This document shows positions 1 through 7,267 of a stretch of DNA of 10,866 nt, piece after piece. A model generated the notes under the pieces. It saw only the letters and a list, made by a program, of their open reading frames with translations. It did no database searches and was not told the origin of the DNA. Each line of letters begins with the position of its first letter. The stretch's first letter is position 1. The translations under genes and the position numbers were made by a program. Source of the DNA: an uncultured Clostridia bacterium (lineage in GTDB: Bacteria; Bacillota_A; Clostridia; TANB77; CAG-508); NCBI GenBank assembly GCA_949747745.1, contig CATKFT010000194.1, forward strand, positions 1-10,866, written 5' to 3'.

Positions 1-137
1 CTAATGACTTTTTTTATTATTAGTTATAAAATATAATCTGTTATAAAGTAAGTTTATATATAATGGTTTTTATATTTTAATTTATTTATTATAAAACTAT
101 TATGTAGAAACTAAAGTAAAATTATAAGGAGATGCTA

Positions 138-1856
138 ATGGATAGAAAAATATATGATTATATAGAAATAAATAACTTAAAGGATATGTTAAATAAAACA
201 AAAGAATTATATGGTGATAGACCAGCATATCAAATAAAAACAGGAGATGGAAGCTATAAAGTTTTTACACATAAAGAAGTAAGAGATATGGTTGATGCAT
301 TAGGAACAGCATTAATAAATTTAGGGCTAAAAGGAAAGAGAATAGCAGTTATTGGAGAAAATAGATATGAATGGGAAATTGCGTATTTAGCTATAGTTTG
401 TGGAACAGGAGTAGTTGTGCCACTAGATAAATCGTTACCAGAAAATGAATTAGAAGATTTAATAGAAAGATCAGATGTTGAGGCAATTTTTTATTCACAA
501 AAATATGCAGATAGTGTTCAAAGAATAAAATATAGTGAAAAAAATAAATTAAAGCACCTAATAGCAATGGATTTAGAAACTCATACAGAAGGGATATATT
601 CTCAAGTTGAATTAATAAAAAATGGAAAAGAATTAATAAAAGCAGGAAATAAAGAATTTATAAATGCAAAAATAAATTCTAATGAAATGAATATAATGCT
701 ATTTACATCTGGAACTACATCAAAATCTAAAGTAGTAGCACTTTCACACAAAAATATATGTTCAAACTTGATGGACATAGCAAGTGTTTTAGATGTTACA
801 AAGGAAGATACTCTTCTTTCAATATTACCAATACATCATGTTTTTGAATGTACAGTTGGATTTCTATTTTCATTATATAAAGGTGCTAAAACAGTGTTTA
901 GTGATGGATTAAGACATGTAGTTGAAAATTTAAAAGAATATGAAGTAACTGTTATGGCATGTGTTCCTGCTATATATGAAAGTATATTTATGAATATTAG
1001 AAAAAATTTAGAAAAACAAGGAAAGCTTCAAGCAATATTAGATGATGAAGAAAAATACAAAAATGATTCTATGGAAAAAAGAAAAGAAGTATTTAAAGAA
1101 ATACATGATATGCTAGGAGGAAAGATTAAACTATTTATAAGTGGAGCAGCAGCTCTAGATTACAAAATTGAAGCAAAATATAGACTTTTAGGACTAAACC
1201 TTGTTCAAGGATATGGGTTAACTGAAACATCCCCTGTTGTAGCTGTTGGAACAAATAAATATTATAAAACAGGGACAATAGGAAAAACAGTTCCAAGTGT
1301 AGAAGCAAAGCTTGTAGAGGTAAATGAAGAAGGAATTGGTGAACTTATTGTAAAAGGACCAAGTGTGATGCTTGGATATTTTGGAAATGAAGAAGCAACA
1401 AAAGAAGCAATACAAGATGACTGGTTTTATACAGGAGATTTAGCAAAAATAGATGAACAAGGGTACATAACCATTTGTGGAAGAAAGAAAAGCGTAATTG
1501 TATTAAAAAATGGTAAAAATATTTTTCCAGAAGAAATGGAAAGTTTAGTAAATAAAATAGAAGGAGTAAAAGAATCATTTGTTTTTGGAAAACAACAATC
1601 AGAGGATAAAGATGACATAAAAATAAATGTAAAAATAGTATTTGATAGAGAAATAGTTGAAGATGTTTACAAAGTTAAAGGTGATGAACAAATAAGAAAT
1701 GTTTTATCAAAAGAAATAAAAGAGATAAATGCCACAATGCCAAAATATAAAGCCATTAGAGGAATAATTTTAACAGAAGAACCATTAATAAAAACAACAA
1801 CAAATAAAATAAAAAGGCAAGATAATTTGGAAGTAATTAATAGCCAAAAGAATTAA
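138..1856 (+). CDS. AMP-forming long-chain acyl-CoA/acyl-ACP synthetase
   Basis: This 572-residue protein belongs to the ANL adenylating superfamily. It should activate a fatty acid with ATP to an acyl-adenylate and pass it to CoA or ACP. The P-loop-like motif is FTSGTTSKSKVV (about residues 191-202), a variant of TSGTTGxPKG. The acyl-binding region has LPIHHVFE, followed by QGYGLTETSP, the YTGDL aspartate motif near the hinge, and GRKKSVIVLKNGKNIFPEE leading into the C-terminal lid domain. I chose ATG 138 because AAGGAG at 126-131 lies 6 nt upstream; the in-frame ATG at 132 abuts that site and is too close. TATAAT-like -10 sequences lie at 32-37 and 59-64 without a convincing -35. Its place at the head of a FAS II locus suggests recycling of exogenous or membrane fatty acids. 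The substrate and the CoA versus ACP choice cannot be read from sequence. The gene has no in-frame CGG and is intact. Confidence 0.9.
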   Translation: MDRKIYDYIEINNLKDMLNKTKELYGDRPAYQIKTGDGSYKVFTHKEVRDMVDALGTALINLGLKGKRIAVIGENRYEWEIAYLAIVCGTGVVVPLDKSLPENELEDLIERSDVEAIFYSQKYADSVQRIKYSEKNKLKHLIAMDLETHTEGIYSQVELIKNGKELIKAGNKEFINAKINSNEMNIMLFTSGTTSKSKVVALSHKNICSNLMDIASVLDVTKEDTLLSILPIHHVFECTVGFLFSLYKGAKTVFSDGLRHVVENLKEYEVTVMACVPAIYESIFMNIRKNLEKQGKLQAILDDEEKYKNDSMEKRKEVFKEIHDMLGGKIKLFISGAAALDYKIEAKYRLLGLNLVQGYGLTETSPVVAVGTNKYYKTGTIGKTVPSVEAKLVEVNEEGIGELIVKGPSVMLGYFGNEEATKEAIQDDWFYTGDLAKIDEQGYITICGRKKSVIVLKNGKNIFPEEMESLVNKIEGVKESFVFGKQQSEDKDDIKINVKIVFDREIVEDVYKVKGDEQIRNVLSKEIKEINATMPKYKAIRGIILTEEPLIKTTTNKIKRQDNLEVINSQKN

Positions 1857-1888
1857 TTTTCTAAGTTATAGTGAAAGTATGGTAGTAT

Positions 1889-2452
1889 ATGAAATTGAAA
1901 AATCTACAAACTAATTTTTTAGGAAGAAATACAATTTATTATAAAAGTATAGATTCAACACAAAGTGAAATTTGGAGGTTAATACAAGCTAATGCTCCAA
2001 ATGGAACATTAGTTATGACAGATATTCAAACTAATGGGAAAGGTACCCATGGAAGAATCTGGCATACAGATGAGAAAAATAATATAGCATTTTCATTTTT
2101 TATAAAAATGGATTGTAATATTTCAGAATTGAAAGGAATTACAATAGAAATTGCAAATATTATAGTAAATATTTTTAAAGAAAAATATCAAATTAATTTA
2201 GAAATAAAGGAACCAAATGATATAGTATTTAACAAAAAGAAGATAGGTGGAATATTAACTGAAACTAAAGTTAATGCTGAAGTTGTAAAATATTTAGTAG
2301 TTGGTATTGGAATAAATACTTCTAAAAGAAATTTTAGTGAAGATATAAAAGATGTCGCAACATCTATAAAAAATGAATTTGATATAGATGTTGATGTAGA
2401 AGAATATATAACAGAATTTTGTAATGTATTTGAAAAGAAAATTATGATTTAA
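1889..2452 (+). CDS. birA: Biotin-protein ligase, short catalytic-domain form
   Basis: This protein makes biotinyl-AMP and attaches biotin to the lysine of AccB, encoded about 3.5 kb downstream. Visible motifs are IDSTQSE near residue 22, the biotin/ATP loop GKGTHGRIWHTDEKNNIAFSF (about 50-70), KEPNDIVFNKKKIGGILTET (about 110-129, the KWPND-like catalytic lysine motif) and VVGIGINTS. No N-terminal helix-turn-helix is present, so it is a ligase and not a BirA-type repressor. At 187 residues it is shorter than usual: the C-terminal SH3-like domain of roughly 40-50 residues is missing, and the frame ends at FEKKIMI. No alternative frame after 2452 resembles the missing domain. The start has no clear Shine-Dalgarno; in-frame GTG 1871 is followed by a stop, so ATG 1889 is the first usable codon. 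It lies 32 nt after the synthetase and is probably co-transcribed. It may be a minimal ligase or partly decayed. Confidence 0.85.
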   Translation: MKLKNLQTNFLGRNTIYYKSIDSTQSEIWRLIQANAPNGTLVMTDIQTNGKGTHGRIWHTDEKNNIAFSFFIKMDCNISELKGITIEIANIIVNIFKEKYQINLEIKEPNDIVFNKKKIGGILTETKVNAEVVKYLVVGIGINTSKRNFSEDIKDVATSIKNEFDIDVDVEEYITEFCNVFEKKIMI

Positions 2453-2483
2453 AGTTATATTATTAAAGTCTTTTTATCCTTGG

Positions 2484-2531
2484 TAGATTCTTAGACATTT
2501 TTATTAATCAAAGGCTAATAAGAAGAATCTA
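2484..2531 (+). other. Two-tier hairpin in the birA-fabD gap
   Basis: TAGATTCTT (2484-2492) pairs perfectly with AAGAATCTA (2523-2531). Inside it TTATTA (2501-2506) pairs with TAATAA (2516-2521). No T-run follows, so it is not a standard intrinsic terminator. It may be an RNA processing or leader structure upstream of fabD, or an operator. I see nothing else distinctive in 2453-2597 apart from the fabD ribosome site. Confidence 0.35.
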
Positions 2532-2597
2532 AATGAAGCTAAATACATGTCATAAATAATTTTAAAATTGTAACAAATATAAGAGGAGGAAAGTATT

Positions 2598-3534
2598 GTG
2601 AAAATTGGTTTTTTATTTCCAGGGCAAGGCTCACAAAGTATTGGCATGGGAAAAGATTTATATGAAAAATATGAAGAAGTAAGAAATATATATAATAAAG
2701 CAAAAGAAATTACAGGTATAGATATTGCAAAAATATCGTTTGAAGGGCCAGAAGAAATGTTAAATGAAACAAAGTATACTCAAATTTGTATTTTAACAAA
2801 TTCTCTTGCAATATTAGAAATACTAAAAAATCATAATATAACAGCTGATATTCAAGCAGGGTTAAGCCTTGGTGAATATACTGCATTAATTAACAGTGGT
2901 GCTCTTTCATTTTCAGAAGGTATAAATCTTGTAAAAAAAAGAGGAGAATATATGCAAAATCTTTTGCCAAAAGGAGATTGGCAAATGGCTGCTATTATGG
3001 GTCTTACAAATGAACAAGTAGAAGAAGTTTGTAAAAAGGTAAAAAACGGTTTTATTGTTCCTGCAAACTACAATTCCATAGGGCAAGTGGCAATTTCAGG
3101 AGAAAAAGATGCTGTATTAGAAGCAGAGACAATTGCAAAAGAAATGGGAGCAAAAAAAGTAAGAGTTCTAAAAACAGCAGGTCCATTCCATACAATAAAG
3201 CTAAAAGAAAGTTCAGATGCATTAAGAAAAGAATTAGAAAATGTTACAATACATAAATTTGAAACTAAAGTAGTAAAAAACATAGATGGGGAAATTTATA
3301 AAGATACAGATAATGTAAAAGATATACTTGCAAAACATATAATAAATCCAGTAATGTTTTCAAAAACCTTAGAAAATATGATAATAAGTGGAATAGATAC
3401 ATTTATAGAAATAGGGCCACGGAAAAACATTATCAGGATTTGTAAAAAGAACACCAACAGATAAAGAGGTAAATATATTGAATATAAATGGTGTAGAAAG
3501 CTTAGAAAATGTTTTAGATTTTTTTAAAAGCTAA
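2598..3534 (+). CDS. fabD: Malonyl-CoA:ACP transacylase (needs a +1 shift at CGG 3420)
   Basis: FabD transfers malonyl from CoA to ACP to supply chain elongation in the cytoplasm. The zero frame shows FPGQGSQSIGMG at residues 7-18, the nucleophile motif AGLSLGEY (Leu in place of the usual His before Ser) and AGPFHT with the catalytic His. GTG 2598 is the start, with AAGAGGAGGA at 2581-2590 just upstream. The zero frame reaches IEIGP, then CGG at codon 275 and a stop at 3464 after 288 residues. Skipping C3420 and reading GGA at 3421-3423 gives GPGKTLSGFVKRT, the conserved C-terminal FabD motif, and continues to TAA 3532-3534. The total is 311 residues, the normal family length. Without the shift the product lacks its last helix region and the GPGKT loop. 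Family assignment is certain; that the gene is recoded rather than broken is inferred from five identical sites in neighbouring genes. Confidence 0.93.
3417..3423 (+). other. +1 shift site CCA-CGG-A in fabD
   Basis: The zero frame reads CCA (3417-3419) then CGG (3420-3422). Downstream homology needs CCA, skip C3420, GGA (3421-3423), giving GP-G-KTL. No homopolymer run of length three or more spans the junction, no stop codon sits in the A site, and no strong Shine-Dalgarno-like stimulator or downstream hairpin is evident. Confidence 0.85.
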
Positions 3535-3580
3535 AAAAATAGTATCTTTAAAGTGAAGAGAGAAAAGGAGGAAATTTATA

Positions 3581-4316
3581 ATGAATAAAACGGCATTTAT
3601 TACAGGAGGAACAAGAGGAATTGGTAAGGAAATTGCGATAACTTTAGCAAAAGAGGGATATGATATTGCAATAAATTACAGAACAGAAAATGAGGAATTA
3701 AAAAATACTAAAAAAGAAATAGAAGCACAAAAAGTAAAATGTTTTACAGTACAAGGTGATGTGTCAAGTTTTGAAGACTGTGAAAAAGATGTAAATGAAA
3801 TTATTAAAGAGTTTGGCAAGATAGATGTATTAGTTAATAATGCAGGTATTACAAAGGATACATTATTAATGCGTATGAAAAAAGAAGATTTTGAAAGTGT
3901 AATTGATGTTAATTTAGTAGGTACATTTAATGTTACTAAAAACGTAATTAGCCATATGATAAAAGCACGTTCAGGAAAAATAATAAATATATCTTCTGTT
4001 GTAGGAGTATCTCGGAAATGCAGGGCAAACAAATTATTCAGCATCAAAAGCTGGAATAATAGGTTTTACCAAAAGCCTTGCAAAAGAAGTTGCAGGAAGA
4101 AACATATTAGTAAATGCAGTAGCCCCAGGTTTTATAGAAACTAGTATGACAAACATATTAAAAGAAGAAGTAAAAGAAGAAATAGGAAAAAATATTCCAT
4201 TAAAAAGAATTGGAACCCCAAAAGATGTTGCAAATGTAGTAAAATTTTTGGCATCAGATGAAAGTAGTTATATAACAGGACAGGTAATTAATGTAGATGG
4301 TGGAATGTTAATGTAA
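3581..4316 (+). CDS. fabG: 3-oxoacyl-ACP reductase (needs a +1 shift at CGG 4013)
   Basis: FabG is an NADPH-dependent short-chain dehydrogenase that reduces 3-ketoacyl-ACP. The zero frame carries TGGTRGIG (about residues 8-15), the NNAG motif (about 86-89), the catalytic-loop region NISSVVGVS and then CGG at codon 145. Unshifted reading goes out of homology and stops at 4144 after 187 residues. Skipping C4013 and reading GGA 4014-4016 gives [15 protein letters not shown] with catalytic Tyr152 and Lys156, then [11 protein letters not shown] and the C-terminal [10 protein letters not shown], ending at TAA 4314-4316. The corrected 244 residues match the family's usual length. AAGGAGG lies shortly before ATG 3581, 46 nt after fabD ends. 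The catalytic Tyr and Lys exist only in the shifted product, so an unshifted product would be inactive. Confidence 0.94.
4010..4016 (+). other. +1 shift site TCT-CGG-A in fabG
   Basis: TCT (4010-4012) is followed in frame by CGG (4013-4015). Conserved sequence resumes when C4013 is skipped and GGA (4014-4016) is read as the Gly of SGNAGQ. The context is the same as in fabD, with a different preceding codon. Confidence 0.85.
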
Positions 4317-4362
4317 AAAGCCCTTATTCGTATACAATACAAATAAAAGCTTTTTAATAAGG
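4315..4362. terminator. Hairpin region between convergent fabG and the minus-strand gene
   Basis: Two alternative 7-bp pairings are visible. CCTTATT (4322-4328) pairs with AATAAGG (4356-4362); read on the minus strand this is followed by GC and a T-run (complement of 4315-4319), so it can terminate the 4368-4679 gene. AAAAAGC (4315-4321) pairs with GCTTTTT (4349-4355) and could act for fabG on the plus strand. The pairings interleave and cannot both form easily. Loops are long (27 nt), so strength is uncertain. Confidence 0.45.
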
Positions 4363-4367
4363 CATTG

Positions 4368-4679
4368 TTACTTGATAGCAAAACAGATGATGCAGTTACT
4401 ACCACAAGTACTAGAAAATTTTTTTTCCTGAACAATTTTTAATTCAACACCAAAATCCTTATACAGATTTAAGATGGGGGTTTTTACCCACTGTGAATTA
4501 GAAACTACAGGAAATTTAAGTTCAAAACTTGTAGGAACTTTGCCCAACCAGACAACTTCTTGAACCATAAGGGCAATTGCTGCTATTTTATAGTCCTTGG
4601 CTGGGTCATCCTCATTAGCATCATACTTATTCCGAAGAGCAATAGCTGTTTGGAAAAAATCTTCTAAAGATATCTGCAT
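4368..4679 (-). CDS. Small protein of unknown function, antisense within the fab operon
   Basis: I do not recognise this 103-residue protein. It starts MQISLEDFFQTAIAL and is acidic near residues 20-28 (YDANEDDPAKD). A hydrophobic stretch IAAIALMVQEVVWLG follows, and the C-terminus is cysteine-containing (STCGSNCIICF). No signal peptide or clear membrane segment is seen. ATG 4679 is chosen because GGGAGGT lies 6 nt upstream (complement of 4686-4692) and a strong promoter lies at 4710-4738; an in-frame ATG at 4694 lies within or before that ribosome site. Codon use differs from the neighbours, with more CTT, GCC, ACC, CCC and AAG, which suggests transfer. Codon 16 is CGG followed by A (complement of 4632-4634), the same context as the shift sites, yet the frame stays open only if it is read as a normal codon. 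A +1 shift there would stop after about 31 codons. It is convergent with fabG and divergent from fabF. Confidence 0.65.
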   Translation of the reverse strand: MQISLEDFFQTAIALRNKYDANEDDPAKDYKIAAIALMVQEVVWLGKVPTSFELKFPVVSNSQWVKTPILNLYKDFGVELKIVQEKKFSSTCGSNCIICFAIK

Positions 4680-4709
4680 AGGGTTACCTCCCATTAGTTT
4701 TATGTAAAT

Positions 4710-4738
4710 ATTATATCATAAAATAAAAATAAATTCAA
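4710..4738 (-). promoter_or_regulatory. Sigma-A-type promoter for the minus-strand gene
   Basis: Read on the minus strand, TTGAAT (complement of 4733-4738) and TATAAT (complement of 4710-4715) are separated by 17 nt. Transcription would begin near 4703, about 24 nt before ATG 4679. The promoter lies just upstream of the fabF ribosome site. Confidence 0.65.
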
Positions 4739-4753
4739 GGAAAGGATAAAAAG

Positions 4754-5999
4754 ATGGAAAGAAGAGTTGTTATAACAGGACTTGGAGCAATTACTCCAAT
4801 AGGAAATGATGTAGTAAAAACTTGGAAAGGTATTGAAAAAAAGAAATGTGGAATTGAAGAAATTACTTTATTTGATACTGCTAATTTTAAAACAAAATTA
4901 GCAGCAGAAGTAAAAAACTATAATCCATTAGACTATTTTGATAAAAAACAAGCCAAAAGGCTTGATAGGTGTTCACAGTTTGCAATAATTGCAGCACGTG
5001 AAGCTGTAAAAAATAGTGGAATAACAAAAGAAAATACAAATTATGATAGAGTAGGTGTTTTTGTAAGTTCTGGTATTGGAGGTTTAACTACTATACAAGA
5101 ACAATGTGAGATAAACTGTATGAAAGGAAATAGTAGAGTATCTCCAATGTTTATTCCAATGTCTGTAGCAAATATGCCTGCACGGAAATATTTCGATAGA
5201 ATTTGGATTTAAAGGAGAATCTATTTCAATATTGACAGCATGTGCATCTTCTACACATGCTATAGGAGAAAGTTATAAAAATATTAAACATGGATATGAA
5301 GATGTAATTGTAGCAGGAGGAACGGAAAGTACAATATGTTCTTCTGGTATAGCAGGATTTGAAAATATGAAAGCATTATCTAGCTCAACAAATAAATTAA
5401 GAGCAAGTATTCCATTTGATAAAGAAAGAAATGGATTTGTAATGGGAGAAGGAGCTGGAATTATTGTACTTGAAGAATTAGAGCATGCATTAAAAAGAGG
5501 AGCAAATATTTATGCAGAAGTTATAGGTTTTGGAAGTACTACAGATGCATATCATATAACATCACCATGTCCAGATGGAGAGTGTGGAGCAAAAGCTATG
5601 GTAAGAGCAATAGATGATGCAAAAATTAAACCAAGTGATATAGATTATATAAATGCTCATGGAACATCTACACATTTGAATGATTTAACTGAAACAATGG
5701 CGATAAAAACAGCATTTGGTGAATATGCAAATTCTGTTATGGTAAGTTCAACTAAAGGAAATGTAGGACATTTATTAGGTGCTGCAGGAGCGGTTGAAGC
5801 AATTTTTTGTATAAAAGCAATAGAAAGTGGTATTGTACCACCAACTATAAACTATAAAGTAAAAGATGAAGAATGTGATTTAGATATAGTACCAAATGAA
5901 ATAAGAAAAGCTAATTTAAATATGGTAATGTCAAATTCTTTAGGCTTTGGAGGACATAATGCTTGTATTATATTAAAAAAATTTATTAAGGAGAGATAA
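4754..5999 (+). CDS. fabF: Beta-ketoacyl-ACP synthase II (needs a +1 shift at CGG 5183)
   Basis: FabF condenses malonyl-ACP with acyl-ACP. The zero frame begins [16 protein letters not shown] and runs to [11 protein letters not shown], then CGG at codon 144; unshifted it ends at 5212 after 152 residues, before any catalytic residue. Skipping C5183 and reading GGA 5184-5186 restores [12 protein letters not shown] and then TACASS with nucleophile Cys163. The His motifs [11 protein letters not shown] and [12 protein letters not shown] and the C-terminal [14 protein letters not shown] follow, ending at TAA 5997-5999. The corrected 414 residues match the family. An AAGGAAAGGA-like ribosome site precedes ATG 4754. 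This gene also has an out-of-frame control: ACG-GAA at 5322-5327 contains the same CGGA tetranucleotide but not as an in-frame CGG, and the frame is unbroken there. All catalytic residues depend on the shift. Confidence 0.95.
5180..5186 (+). other. +1 shift site GCA-CGG-A in fabF
   Basis: GCA (5180-5182) is followed in frame by CGG (5183-5185). Homology needs C5183 skipped and GGA (5184-5186) read as the Gly of PAGNIS. No slippery run and no stop codon are at the junction. Confidence 0.87.
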
Positions 6000-6005
6000 A
6001 CACAT

Positions 6006-6464
6006 ATGGAATATGAAAAGATTAAACAATTAATGGAAGATATGGGAAACTCAAAATTAACAGCTATAGATATAGATTTTCCTGATGGAACTAAAATTAG
6101 TATGAAAAAAGAAATAAAGCAAGAAAAAATAATAGTTAATGCAAATAATGAAAATACATCAAATACTGTTACATATGGAAATGTAGACTTCCAAAATGAA
6201 ACAAAACAAAATATAGAAGAACAAGAAGAAGGAAATATTGTAAAATCTCCAATGGTAGGAACATTTTATTTAAAACCATCGCCAACAGCTGATGCTTATG
6301 TGCAAGTGGGAAAAGAGGTAAAAAAAGGAGATACTCTTTGCATTATAGAGGCAATGAAACTGATGAACGAAATAGAAAGTGAATTTTCAGGAAAAGTTTT
6401 GGAAATATTGGCAAAAGATGGAGAAGCGGTTGAATATGGGAAGCCTTTATTTAGAATAAAATAA
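6006..6464 (+). CDS. accB: Biotin carboxyl carrier protein of acetyl-CoA carboxylase
   Basis: AccB carries carboxybiotin between the AccC biotin carboxylase and the AccAD carboxyltransferase. The 152-residue protein has a short N-terminal helical segment and a charged, Asn/Glu-rich linker (about residues 36-78). The biotinyl domain follows, beginning [15 protein letters not shown]. Its biotinylation motif [11 protein letters not shown] carries the acceptor lysine in AMKLM, and GKPLFRIK closes the domain. Length and layout are normal. The ribosome site AAGGAGAG overlaps the end of fabF and ATG 6006 starts 6 nt after the fabF stop, so the two are probably translationally coupled. There is no in-frame CGG. 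The BirA encoded at 1889-2452 is the obvious modifying enzyme. Confidence 0.96.
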   Translation: MEYEKIKQLMEDMGNSKLTAIDIDFPDGTKISMKKEIKQEKIIVNANNENTSNTVTYGNVDFQNETKQNIEEQEEGNIVKSPMVGTFYLKPSPTADAYVQVGKEVKKGDTLCIIEAMKLMNEIESEFSGKVLEILAKDGEAVEYGKPLFRIK

Positions 6465-6490
6465 AAGCCCCCATGGAGGCAGGCTTATTT
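6459..6490. terminator. Convergent hairpin after accB and the 6497-6706 gene
   Basis: AAATAA (6459-6464) pairs with TTATTT (6485-6490) and GCC (6467-6469) with GGC (6482-6484), with a two-base bulge. The loop contains CCATGG. On the minus strand the stem is followed by TTTTATTTTA, fitting an intrinsic terminator for the small gene. On the plus strand the 3' side is only moderately T-rich. Confidence 0.5.
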
Positions 6491-6496
6491 GTGAAT

Positions 6497-6706
6497 TTAA
6501 TTGCATAATTGAAAACCTAAGATAGTAATTGCAAATTCAAATTCACATTTTGCAAATTTTGGTGATAATTTAGCTTCTGTAGCATCTTTAAGACATGGGT
6601 CTTCTACAGATGATACCAAATTTGGAATAGTAACTGTACAAACTCCAAATGCTTTGTATCCATTAGCATTAGCATCAGCAACATAAGACACGTGATAATT
6701 ATACAT
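6497..6706 (-). CDS. Small protein of unknown function, antisense between accB and fabZ
   Basis: I do not recognise this 69-residue protein. It begins MYNYHVSYVADANANGYKAF, runs through VCTVTIPNLVSSVEDPCL and ends FEFAITILGFQLCN. The alternation of polar and hydrophobic residues suggests a small beta-rich cytoplasmic fold, with no signal peptide or membrane segment. ATG 6706 is chosen because GGAGGT (complement of 6714-6719) lies 7 nt upstream; open frame extends to an ATG at 6736, but that lacks such a site. A strong promoter lies at 6773-6801 and leaves a leader of about 60 nt, in which GTATC/GATAC can form a small hairpin. The gene converges on accB and shares a terminator region with it. 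It interrupts an otherwise same-strand operon, like the gene at 4368-4679, but the two proteins show no obvious similarity by eye. It contains no CGG codon. Confidence 0.6.
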   Translation of the reverse strand: MYNYHVSYVADANANGYKAFGVCTVTIPNLVSSVEDPCLKDATEAKLSPKFAKCEFEFAITILGFQLCN

Positions 6707-6772
6707 AATGTGTACCTCCATAGAGTGAGTATCCAAATTTTAGATACCGCATTAATAAAGTTACATAAATGT

Positions 6773-6801
6773 AATATACACGAACAAACATAAAATGTCA
6801 A
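6773..6801 (-). promoter_or_regulatory. Strong sigma-A promoter for the 6497-6706 gene
   Basis: On the minus strand a perfect -35 TTGACA (complement of 6796-6801) and TATATT (complement of 6773-6778) are 17 nt apart. Transcription would start near 6766. It is the best promoter in the window and points away from fabZ. Confidence 0.75.
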
Positions 6802-6844
6802 CTAGAAAGAAAAATTTTTTGTAAAAGAAAGAGAGGAGATAAAC

Positions 6845-7267
6845 ATGTTAAATAAAGAACAAATAAAAGAAATAATTCCACAAAGAGAACCATTTTTAAT
6901 GATTGATGAAGTAGAAGAATTTGTGGCAGGAGAAAGTGCTATAGCTATAAAATATGTTAATGAAACAGAGTGGTATTTTAAAGGTCATTTTCCAGGTAAC
7001 CCTATAATGCCTGGGGTATTAATTACAGAAAGTTTAGCACAAACAGGAGCAGTTGCAATTCTTTCTATGGAAGAAAATAAAGGAAAAAATGCTCTATTTG
7101 GTGGAATTGATAAAATGAAATTTAAAAAAATGGTGGTTCCTGGAGATATTCTAAAATTAGAAGTAAAAATTATAAAAAGAAAGGGACCAATTGGTATAGG
7201 AGAAGCTATAGCTACGGTGGATGGCAAAATTGTTGCAAAAGGAGAACTTACTTTTGCAGTTGTATAA
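6845..7267 (+). CDS. fabZ: 3-hydroxyacyl-ACP dehydratase
   Basis: FabZ dehydrates 3-hydroxyacyl-ACP to trans-2-enoyl-ACP. The 140-residue hot-dog-fold protein starts MLNKEQIKEIIPQREPFLMIDEV. The catalytic segment is GHFPGNPIMPGVLITESLAQ (His near residue 47, Glu near 61). FGGIDKMKFKKMVVPGDILKLEV follows. The length is normal and the frame intact. AGAGGAG lies upstream of ATG 6845. Because the minus-strand gene and its promoter lie between accB and fabZ, either transcription reads through from accB or fabZ has its own promoter in 6787-6844, which I could not identify. Confidence 0.96.
   Translation: MLNKEQIKEIIPQREPFLMIDEVEEFVAGESAIAIKYVNETEWYFKGHFPGNPIMPGVLITESLAQTGAVAILSMEENKGKNALFGGIDKMKFKKMVVPGDILKLEVKIIKRKGPIGIGEAIATVDGKIVAKGELTFAVV

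Noticed and set aside
132..137. ATG 132 as the start of the acyl ligase
   Set aside because: It directly abuts the AAGGAG site; ATG 138 has correct spacing.
1218..1618. Several minus-strand open frames inside the acyl ligase and similar ones inside fabD, fabG, fabZ, accC, accD and accA
   Set aside because: They are Phe/Leu/Ser/Ile-rich antisense shadows of A-rich coding strands, without ribosome sites or recognisable motifs.
2453..2597. Lost C-terminal domain of BirA in another frame after 2452
   Set aside because: No frame in this stretch resembles the ligase C-terminal domain, and no CGG is present at the end of birA.
2453..2597. FapR or FabT operator upstream of fabD
   Set aside because: No match to the FapR TTAGTACC pattern or to the FabT TTTGA-TCAAA palindrome could be found here or in the other intergenic gaps.
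6604..6801. Second minus-strand open frame overlapping the 6497-6706 gene
   Set aside because: It overlaps the promoter of the real small gene, lacks a ribosome site and has low-complexity composition.
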